From NCBI RefSeq assembly GCF_938039215.1, contig NZ_CALHVI010000046.1, positions 1-28,535 on the forward strand: a stretch of DNA of 28,535 bases. The letters run 5' to 3'. The translations under genes were made by a program, and so were the position numbers. This stretch comes from an uncultured Porphyromonas sp. Lineage in GTDB: Bacteria > Bacteroidota > Bacteroidia > Bacteroidales > Porphyromonadaceae. This document shows, one piece after another, positions 15,644 through 22,128 of this stretch. The stretch's first letter is position 1; the number at the start of each line of letters is the position of its first letter. Under the pieces are notes generated by a model. The model did not search any database, was not told the DNA's origin, and saw only the letters and a program-made list of their open reading frames with translations.

Positions 15644-16372
15644 TCAGCGGGCGGGGATGTCCGTCGGTACGAGACCTGCTTGCTGAGCCTTAGCCTCGAG
15701 TTCGTGCCAGAGACGCTCGTCGGGAACGGGTGCCGTCAGGGAGAGAGGTAGCTTGCTCACGGGATGCGTCAGCGAGATGTGCCGAGAGAGTAGGCTGATG
15801 CTTCCGCCGGGATTACTTCGGGGTGCGCCGTACTTGAGATCCCCCTTGATCGGGCAACCAAGAGCCGAGAGCTGGCAACGGATCTGATGGTGCCGCCCCG
15901 TATGCAGCTCGACCTCCACAAGGTGATAGCGGTCGCCCGAAGCCAGAAGACGATAGGAGAGACGGGCAAGCTTTGCCCCTGGGGTGTCGGCTCCTCGGGC
16001 AGCGACGTAGCTCTTGTTCTGCTGCTCGTTGCGCACGAGCCACTGCTCGAGCGTGTCGGAGAGCTTGGGGGGACGTGCGGTGACGATCGCCCAATAGCGC
16101 TTGGAGACATCGCCCGTGCGGAAGAGTTCGTTCATACGGCTCAGCGCCTTCGAAGTCTTGGCGAAGATCACGAGCCCACCGACGGGACGGTCTAGGCGAT
16201 GGATGACACCTAGATAGACATTGCCAGGCTTCTGGTACTTCTCTTTGAGCCAAGCCTTAAGGGCTTCGCTCATGGGCTCATCACCCGTCTTGTCGCCTTG
16301 GACGATCTCGCCAGGGCGCTTAGATACACAGAGGAGGTGATTGTCCTCGTAGATGACTATCGGGCTGTACAT
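15644..16372 (-). CDS. RluA-family pseudouridine synthase
   Basis: 242 residues consisting of the catalytic domain alone: IYEDNHLLCVSKRPGEIVQ, then the catalytic HRLDRPVGG (Asp61) and TGRHHQIRCQLSALGCPI, ending in LTAPVPDERLW. There is no N-terminal S4 domain, so it resembles the short members of the family (TruC/YqcB size) more than RluC/RluD. It converts uridine to pseudouridine in tRNA or rRNA; the target site cannot be read from sequence. It starts 39 bp after the ClC stop and is the last gene of the sua5-clc-rluA operon, in keeping with Sua5 also modifying tRNA. Confidence 0.95.
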   Translation of the reverse strand: MYSPIVIYEDNHLLCVSKRPGEIVQGDKTGDEPMSEALKAWLKEKYQKPGNVYLGVIHRLDRPVGGLVIFAKTSKALSRMNELFRTGDVSKRYWAIVTARPPKLSDTLEQWLVRNEQQNKSYVAARGADTPGAKLARLSYRLLASGDRYHLVEVELHTGRHHQIRCQLSALGCPIKGDLKYGAPRSNPGGSISLLSRHISLTHPVSKLPLSLTAPVPDERLWHELEAKAQQAGLVPTDIPAR

Positions 16373-16411
16373 ACGTAGGCTAAAGAAGGAAAGGGATAGG
16401 GATGGGGGCGC

Positions 16412-18208
16412 TTAGTCCCCGATGAAGGTGCCGTTGAGTACCTCGCGGTAATTGTTGAAGATCGCACTCTTGCTGATGAAGCCGAGGTAGTGCCCTTCTT
16501 CGTCGACGACGGGCATCTTCCATGCCTTCGTCTCATCGAAGAGGCGCATGACTTCGGTCATGGGCATAGAGGAAGAGATCTTGACCTCGGGGGTCACCAT
16601 GATCTTACGCACCTTGTAGCGATCATAGAGCTCTGGGCGGAACATGATGTTGCGCACATTGTCCAGCTCCACGATCCCGACGAGCATCCCCCGATCGTCG
16701 ACCACGGGGAAGGAATTGCGGTGGCTCACCGAGATCACACCGACCATCTCCCCAAGGCTCATCTCGGGGCGTACGACCTCGAAGTCTCGCTCCAGCACGC
16801 TCTCTAGGTTCATCAACGTGAGCACGGCGGTATCCTTCTGGTGCGTCAGGAGCTTCCCTTGCTCTGCTAGGCGAAGCGAGTAGATGCTGTGAGGCATGAA
16901 GATGCGGATCGTGGCGAAGGAGGTCAGTGAGACGAGCATCAGAGGAAGGAAGAGATTGTACCCACCCGACAGCTCAGCGATGAGGAAGACCCCCGTCAGC
17001 GGTGCGTGCATCACCCCAGCCATTAGCCCCGCCATCCCTAGCAGGATGTAGTTCTTCGGAGAGATGAAGACATTGAGCGAACTGAAGTAGTTCACCAGAT
17101 AGGAGAAGATGAATCCCGTCAGCCCACCCATGAAGAGCGTAGGAGCGAAGAGTCCTCCACAGCCACCGCCCGAATTTGTGGAGACAGAGGCAAAGACCTT
17201 GAAGAGGACGGTCAGGAGAAAGAAGGCAAAGACCACCCAATACGAGCTAGAGAAGGCCTCGAAGATACTGCCGTCGAGGAGCTGGGTGTACTGCCCGTCT
17301 AGGAGGATGTTCACCGCATCATAGCCTTCCCCGTAGAGTGGGGGGAAGAGGAAGATCAGCAGGGAGAGGATCACGGCCGATATGAGGTAGCGCACTCGGT
17401 AGTTCGCTATACGGCGGAGCTCCCCTTCGAAGCGGAACATCGTCTTAGAGAAGTAGAGCGACATCAGGCCGCATACGACTCCCAGCAGGATCATCAGGGG
17501 GATACGCTCGATATGGTAGGGGTCGGTCTGGATGAACTGGAAGAGGATCTCCTTCCCCGAGATGATGTAGGCTACCGAGGCAGCCGACACAGAGCTGACT
17601 AGGAGAGGTAGGACGGAGGCCATCGTCAGGTCCAGCAGGAGCACCTCGATGACGAAGACAAGTCCCGAGATAGGCGCCTTGAAGACTCCGCCGATAGCGC
17701 CCGCTACACCACAGCCGATGAGGAGCATGAGATTGCGCTGCTCGAGGCGGAAGAGTCGACCGAAGTTCGATCCAACGGCTGCTCCCGTCAGCACGATCGG
17801 ACTCTCGGCACCCACCGATCCCCCGAAGCCGATAGTGATGGCACTTGCCAGGATCGAAGACCAGGTATTGTGGGGCTTGATCCTACTCTTGCGCTGGGAG
17901 ATCGCACTGAGCACCTTCGTCACCCCGTGACTGATGTCATCCCGTACGATGTAGCGCACGAAGAGGAGGGAGAGCAGGATACCTACGGCGGGGAAGATCA
18001 GGTAGAGGTAGCTATGATCCTCAATATGCTGGAGGATGAAGCTCTCGATATGATGGATGATGAACTTCAGGAATCCCGCCACCAGAGCCATCGTCACCCC
18101 GATAAGGAGACTGAGGATGAGGATGAAGTAGCGCTCACTGATGTGTCGCTCTCTCCAGTAGATGAGGCGATCCAGCAGGGGGGTAAGGGCTTGGCTGAGT
18201 ACAGGCAT
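16412..18208 (-). CDS. ClC-family chloride channel/transporter with C-terminal CBS pair
   Basis: 598 residues. About ten or more membrane helices occupy residues 25-440 and two CBS domains lie near 470-590. The anion-pathway motif appears as G133-A-E135-S-P (usually GREGP), keeping the gating Glu. The C-terminal pathway segment SIYSLRL keeps the Tyr. At the position of the internal proton glutamate (FVIEV, 185-189) the sequence has E188-V189, as in channel-type ClCs, rather than the EE of ClC-ec1. It moves chloride or a related anion through the cytoplasmic membrane; CBS domains usually sense adenine nucleotides. It is the middle gene of a three-gene operon, 39 bp after sua5. Confidence 0.95.
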   Translation of the reverse strand: MPVLSQALTPLLDRLIYWRERHISERYFILILSLLIGVTMALVAGFLKFIIHHIESFILQHIEDHSYLYLIFPAVGILLSLLFVRYIVRDDISHGVTKVLSAISQRKSRIKPHNTWSSILASAITIGFGGSVGAESPIVLTGAAVGSNFGRLFRLEQRNLMLLIGCGVAGAIGGVFKAPISGLVFVIEVLLLDLTMASVLPLLVSSVSAASVAYIISGKEILFQFIQTDPYHIERIPLMILLGVVCGLMSLYFSKTMFRFEGELRRIANYRVRYLISAVILSLLIFLFPPLYGEGYDAVNILLDGQYTQLLDGSIFEAFSSSYWVVFAFFLLTVLFKVFASVSTNSGGGCGGLFAPTLFMGGLTGFIFSYLVNYFSSLNVFISPKNYILLGMAGLMAGVMHAPLTGVFLIAELSGGYNLFLPLMLVSLTSFATIRIFMPHSIYSLRLAEQGKLLTHQKDTAVLTLMNLESVLERDFEVVRPEMSLGEMVGVISVSHRNSFPVVDDRGMLVGIVELDNVRNIMFRPELYDRYKVRKIMVTPEVKISSSMPMTEVMRLFDETKAWKMPVVDEEGHYLGFISKSAIFNNYREVLNGTFIGD

Positions 18209-18247
18209 CCGACGGGGGGCTCTAGTGTGAGGGGAAGGGGTGGGGAT

Positions 18248-18826
18248 TTAGGGACGGAGGACTTCGACTTCGCCCGTAGGTCCGAGCTTGATGATCTGCG
18301 AGGGTTCGCGGGGCGTCTCATCCTCTCGGCGGTAGCGGACTACGTAGTCGACACCCGAGACGATCTCGGGGCTGATGCCAGAGAAGAAGAGCGGCGTAGG
18401 CTCGCCACTGATATTAGCTGAGGTGGAGACGATCGGGCGACGTAGGCGCTTGCAGAGCGCTGAGGAGAAGAGCTCCTCTGTCCGTCGGATGCCCAGCGAA
18501 CTACCTTCGCCCAGAAGGCTTGGGGCTACTCCTGAGGCACCCGAATAGATGATGGTGATGGGGCGGACGGCTAGCTCCATGAGGTCGAAGGCCACCTCGG
18601 GGACTTCCTGGACGAGGCGCTCCACTTGGTAGGTGTCACTCACTAGGACGAGCATACTCTTGCTGTCCTCACGGCGCTTGAGGTCGTAGATACGACGGAC
18701 GGCTTCCTCGTTGGTCGCATCACATCCGATCCCCCAGATGGTGTCGGTGGGGTAGAGGATGATCCCGCCTCGACGCAGGGTCTCTACGGCTTCATCTAGG
18801 TCAGCCTTATCATAGGGCTCTTGCAT
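18248..18826 (-). CDS. L-threonylcarbamoyladenylate synthase (Sua5/YciO/YrdC family)
   Basis: 192 residues, YrdC-size without the extra Sua5 C-terminal domain. Motifs are GGIILYPTDTIWGIGCDA near the N-terminus, IYDLKRREDSKSMLVLV with the nucleotide-binding KR and K residues, and RRPIVSTSANISGEPTP. The enzyme makes threonylcarbamoyl-AMP from threonine, bicarbonate and ATP, the first step of the t6A37 modification of ANN-decoding tRNAs. It is the first gene of the operon with ClC and the RluA-type enzyme. The promoter box lies at 18913. Confidence 0.94.
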   Translation of the reverse strand: MQEPYDKADLDEAVETLRRGGIILYPTDTIWGIGCDATNEEAVRRIYDLKRREDSKSMLVLVSDTYQVERLVQEVPEVAFDLMELAVRPITIIYSGASGVAPSLLGEGSSLGIRRTEELFSSALCKRLRRPIVSTSANISGEPTPLFFSGISPEIVSGVDYVVRYRREDETPREPSQIIKLGPTGEVEVLRP

Positions 18827-18912
18827 GATCTTCTCTTTGGGTTCGTGTTGGGTCGCTATCGCTATGCTCCTATTATAATAGGGCTGGAGAGCCAGCCCGA
18901 GAGCGAGCTTTA

Positions 18913-18920
18913 CAAAGGTA
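18913..18920 (-). promoter_or_regulatory. -7 box for the sua5-clc-rluA operon
   Basis: The minus strand reads TACCTTTG, an exact consensus match, 87 bp upstream of the ATG at 18826. No clear -33 TTG is visible. Confidence 0.5.
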
Positions 18921-19069
18921 GTTCTTTTCGTGGGAGTAAGGACGGATTTGAGGGTCGTAACGCTCCTTCTTTCTCTCGGGAGGTGGGGGAAGGCTTGGGG
19001 GTAGACGGAGCGAACGAAGAGCTCGCCCTCCGAGGGTCAAATGAGAGGGCTCAAGAAGGGGCGAAAGAA

Positions 19070-19153
19070 AACCTACTGTAGGTCGGTCGACCGACCCACG
19101 GTAGGTCGTCGAGGCGACCTACAGTAGGTTTTTAGAGCGACCTACCGTAGGTC
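19070..19153 (+). repeat. Palindrome array E (4 x 15 bp, 23-bp period)
   Basis: Units start at 19070, 19093, 19116 and 19139 with spacers GGTCGACC, GTCGAGGC and TTTAGAGC. Unit 1 is the exact reverse complement of unit 3, and unit 2 of unit 4 apart from one base; the unit centres are T, G, A, C. It is preceded by AAGGGGCGAAAGAA. Confidence 0.95.
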
Positions 19154-19354
19154 GTATTTCCCTCCCTCTAGAGCCCCACCTTCTCTAGGAGAGAACGGGG
19201 TGCTTTTTCTCCGCCCTAGATTTCTGCTTTTCGGGATCGTCTCTTTGCCTTGCGAAGTGGGGTAGAGCGGGGCGATTAAGCACCACTAAAGGTCATCAAG
19301 GGACATCACGGTGCGAAATGCTCCGCTTCGGACTTCGCCCCTCAGAGGGCGCTC

Positions 19355-19362
19355 TACCTTTG
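19355..19362 (+). promoter_or_regulatory. -7 box for the HU-like gene
   Basis: TACCTTTG lies 58 bp before the ATG at 19421, an exact match to the phylum consensus. Confidence 0.55.
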
Positions 19363-19420
19363 TGCTGTGAACGAGAGGATAACCTCTCACAGTGTATAAC
19401 TCTAATTTACTATTTGTATC

Positions 19421-19918
19421 ATGGCACTCAAGTTCAAGATCGCCAAGCGTAAGCTTAACCTAGGGAAGCGTCAAGGTAAGACCGTCTACTTCGCTATCCA
19501 AGACGAACATCCCCGCACCACTTGGCCACAGGTCGAGCGACGTATCATCCACAGTACGGGTATCAGCCGAGCCGACCTCCGTGCAGCGATCATCGCCCTG
19601 CATGACATCGTCGAGGACGAACTGCTGGCAGGCCGTGCCGTCGATCTGGCCGACCTCGGCTCGATCAAGGCGCTGGCTCAGGGGAAGATGATGGATAAGT
19701 TCGAGGAGGTCAATGCCGAGACCATCCGTCCCGCTCATGTGCGCTTCTATCCCAAGATGACCCTGCGCTCCGTCACGAAGCAGATCTCCTGCGAAGTCCT
19801 CAAGGAAGCCTACCAGCCCCACCCGAAGAAGAAGTCTTCTGAGACGAAGCCTGGGGGCTCTGGCACACCCGTCCCTCCAGGTGGTGGCTCCGAAGGAGGA
19901 GGTCACGTCGGGATCTAA
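19421..19918 (+). CDS. HU-related DNA-binding protein with Pro/Gly-rich tail
   Basis: 165 residues. The first 125 follow the Bacteroidetes HU-related family rather than classical 90-residue HU: KFKIAKRKLNLGKRQGKTVYFA, a helical dimerisation part (ISRADLRAAIIALHDIVEDELLAG), DLADLGSIKAL, and a beta-arm region with IRPAHVRFYPKMTLRSV. The last 35 residues are a Lys-rich then Gly/Pro/Ser-rich flexible tail. Such proteins are nucleoid-associated and probably bend DNA; any sequence preference is unknown. It is a single gene with its own promoter (19355) and a hairpin after the stop. Confidence 0.88.
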   Translation: MALKFKIAKRKLNLGKRQGKTVYFAIQDEHPRTTWPQVERRIIHSTGISRADLRAAIIALHDIVEDELLAGRAVDLADLGSIKALAQGKMMDKFEEVNAETIRPAHVRFYPKMTLRSVTKQISCEVLKEAYQPHPKKKSSETKPGGSGTPVPPGGGSEGGGHVGI

Positions 19919-19943
19919 GCTCTTCGATCACTCCTAGCCCTTT

Positions 19944-19980
19944 CAGCCCAGAGCTTCCCCTCGAGGGAGCCTCTGGGCTG
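19944..19980 (+). terminator. Hairpin after the HU-like gene
   Basis: The inverted repeat CAGCCCAGAG/CTCTGGGCTG encloses a second one (TCCC/GGGA). It lies 26 bp after the stop and lacks a T-tract, so termination is inferred from position. Confidence 0.6.
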
Positions 19981-20050
19981 GAGGCCTACCACAAGAGGGT
20001 GTTTGGGGAGGGCACTTGGGCCTCGGCTGGGCTATGTCGTAGAGTTTTAT

Positions 20051-20058
20051 TACCTTTG
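20051..20058 (+). promoter_or_regulatory. -7 box for the rimP-nusA-infB operon
   Basis: TACCTTTG, preceded by TTTTAT, lies 81 bp before the rimP ATG and is an exact consensus match. Confidence 0.58.
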
Positions 20059-20139
20059 CACGCAAAGAGACGAGAAGAGAGGAGGCGACAGAGCTTCCTC
20101 TCTTCGCATACATAGACTTACCCCCACGATATATCCATC

Positions 20140-20610
20140 ATGATCGAGAAGAGCTACATAGAGGAGATCACCTCCAGCTATTGCGCCGTAGAGCACCCCG
20201 AGTACTACATCGTAGAGGTGGCGGTACACCCCGGGAATAGGATCGTCATCGAGCTAGGTGCCCCCACAGGACTGAGCATCGATGCTTGCGTAGCCCTCTC
20301 GAAGCATATCGAGGGTAAGCTCGATCGAGAGACCGAAGACTTCGAGCTCGAAGTCGGCTCAGCAGGCCTTACCTCGGCCTTCAAGGTGCTACGTCAGTAC
20401 ACCGATGCCGTCGGCGAAGAAGTCGAAGTCCTTCGCAAAGGCGGGATCAAGGAGAAGGGCACCCTGCGTGCTGCTTCAGCCGAAGGGATCACACTCGCTG
20501 TCCTCCGCAAGGTGCGCCCCGAGGGTCAGAAGCGAAAGATCGAAGTCGAGGAAGAACTATCCATCCCCATGGCTGAGGTCCTACAGACCAAGCGCGTCCT
20601 GAAGTTTTGA
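20140..20610 (+). CDS. rimP: Ribosome maturation factor RimP
   Basis: 156 residues, typical of the family. An N-terminal alpha/beta domain (IVEVAVHPGNRIVIELGAPTGLSIDACVALSKHIEGKLD) carries the conserved core ELEVGSAGLTSAFKVLRQY. A C-terminal SH3-like barrel follows (VEVLRKGGIKEKGTLRAASAEGITLAV). RimP helps 30S subunit assembly. Gene order with nusA (31 bp later) and infB is the widespread bacterial arrangement and supports the call. Confidence 0.94.
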   Translation: MIEKSYIEEITSSYCAVEHPEYYIVEVAVHPGNRIVIELGAPTGLSIDACVALSKHIEGKLDRETEDFELEVGSAGLTSAFKVLRQYTDAVGEEVEVLRKGGIKEKGTLRAASAEGITLAVLRKVRPEGQKRKIEVEEELSIPMAEVLQTKRVLKF

Positions 20611-20641
20611 TAAATAGAACCCCTACATATAGTATAGCCCT

Positions 20642-21988
20642 ATGGCAAAGAAAAAAGAGACAACAAGCTTAATCGAAGCGCTCCTCGAGTTTCAGGAGCT
20701 CAAGAGCATAGACCGCAGCACCCTCATTTCGGTCTTGGAAGATTCGTTCCGCAACGTCCTATCGAAGATGTTCGGCTCGGATGATACCTTCTCCGTCATT
20801 ATCAACCTAGATAAGAAGGGCGACTTCGAGATCTGGCGTACCCGCCATGTCGTCTCTGATGAAGATCTCGTCGACGAAGTTCGTGAGGTGCGCCTGAGCG
20901 AAGCCCAGGCCGTCGACCCCGATATCTCTGTCGGCGAAGACTTCACTGATGCCGTAGACTTCAATGCCTTCGGCCGTCGTGCGGTGATCAACCTCCGTCA
21001 GGCTCTGGCAAGCAAGATCCTAGAGCTCCAGAAGGATAACTTCTACCACAGCTTCGTAGGCCGTGTGGGCGAACTGATTTCCGCCGAGGTCTACCAAGTC
21101 TGGAAGCGTGAGGCACTCCTCATCGACGATGAGGGTAATGAGCTCCTCATGCCTAAGAGCGAACAGATCCCAGGTGACTTCTTCCGCAAGGGCGAGACCG
21201 TACGTGCTGTCATCGCTCGTGTAGAGAATGAGAACAGCAACCCCAAGGTGATCCTCTCCCGTGTCAGCCCAGAGTTCCTCAAGCGTCTCTTGGAGCTCAA
21301 CGTGCCTGAGATCGCCGATGGCCTGATCACCATCCGTGCTGCTGCCCGTATCCCTGGTGAGCGTGCTAAGATCGCCGTCGAATCCTATGATGACCGTATC
21401 GACCCAGTAGGGGCTTGTGTCGGGGTCAATGGCTCTCGTATCCGTAGCATCGTCCGTGAACTCAAGGGCGAGAATATCGACGTGACCACCTACACGACCA
21501 ATCCTATGCTCTTCATCCAGCGTGCACTTAGCCCTGGTAAGGCTGTGGCGATCGCCCTGAGCGACGAAGAGGATGGCATCAAGCAGGCCGAGGTCTACAT
21601 GCGCCCCGATCAGGTGCCCTTGGCTATCGGTAAGAATGCTGCGAACCTCAAGCTCGCCTCTCTGCTGACGGGCTACCGCATCGAGATCTTCCGTGACGAA
21701 GAGGGTGCGACGGGTGAAGAAGATATTTACCTCGATGAGTTCTCCGACGAGATCGAAGAATGGATCATCCAGAGCCTCAAGGAAGAAGGCTATACGACCG
21801 CTAAGGCTGTCCTGCGTGAGGATCGTGATACCCTCCTCACCAAGACCGAGCTCGAAGAAGACATGCTGGATCATGTCTTAGATGTCCTCAGCGCTGAGTT
21901 TACCGACGAAGAAGCTTCTTCCGACGAAGAGGCTGAAGACGAGGAAGCTCCTGCTGAGCCTGCCTCAGAGACAGGAGAAGAAGATTAA
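20642..21988 (+). CDS. nusA: Transcription termination/antitermination protein NusA
   Basis: 448 residues. An N-terminal RNA-polymerase-binding domain (about 1-125) is followed by an S1 domain (about 130-200, GRVGELISAEVYQVWKREA) and two KH domains, with VGACVGVNGSRIRSI and QVPLAIGKNAANLKLAS as the GxxG-type loops. A C-terminal extension ends in an acidic stretch of about 40 residues rich in Glu, Asp and Ala. NusA modulates pausing, termination and antitermination. It lies in the rimP-nusA-infB operon, and a 140-bp gap separates it from infB. Confidence 0.97.
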   Translation: MAKKKETTSLIEALLEFQELKSIDRSTLISVLEDSFRNVLSKMFGSDDTFSVIINLDKKGDFEIWRTRHVVSDEDLVDEVREVRLSEAQAVDPDISVGEDFTDAVDFNAFGRRAVINLRQALASKILELQKDNFYHSFVGRVGELISAEVYQVWKREALLIDDEGNELLMPKSEQIPGDFFRKGETVRAVIARVENENSNPKVILSRVSPEFLKRLLELNVPEIADGLITIRAAARIPGERAKIAVESYDDRIDPVGACVGVNGSRIRSIVRELKGENIDVTTYTTNPMLFIQRALSPGKAVAIALSDEEDGIKQAEVYMRPDQVPLAIGKNAANLKLASLLTGYRIEIFRDEEGATGEEDIYLDEFSDEIEEWIIQSLKEEGYTTAKAVLREDRDTLLTKTELEEDMLDHVLDVLSAEFTDEEASSDEEAEDEEAPAEPASETGEED

Positions 21989-22128
21989 TTAGTCCCTCCC
22001 CCCTCTCTACTCCCCTAGAGCCCTCTCAGCTATAAGAGAGTATATCTGTGGTGGTGATCGAGAGCCTCCAGGCTTGAGTAGAGTAGCGTATAGAGAGAAG
22101 GACACAAACCATTCAAAAGAGAAGATAC

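Larger units (their letters stand above)
18827..19420. other. 594-bp region between divergent operons
   Basis: It contains a promoter box for sua5 (18913, minus), array E (19070-19153) and the promoter box for the HU-like gene (19355, plus). The remainder shows no convincing open frame or RNA gene. Confidence 0.6.

Noticed and set aside
6811..19153. CRISPR-like repeat-spacer arrays (15-bp repeat, 8-bp spacer)
   Set aside because: Spacers of 8 bp are far too short and partly shared between copies, repeats are palindromic and variable, and no cas gene is present.
21020..21874. 284-codon open frame opposite nusA
   Set aside because: Antisense shadow caused by codon bias of nusA; nusA itself is certain.
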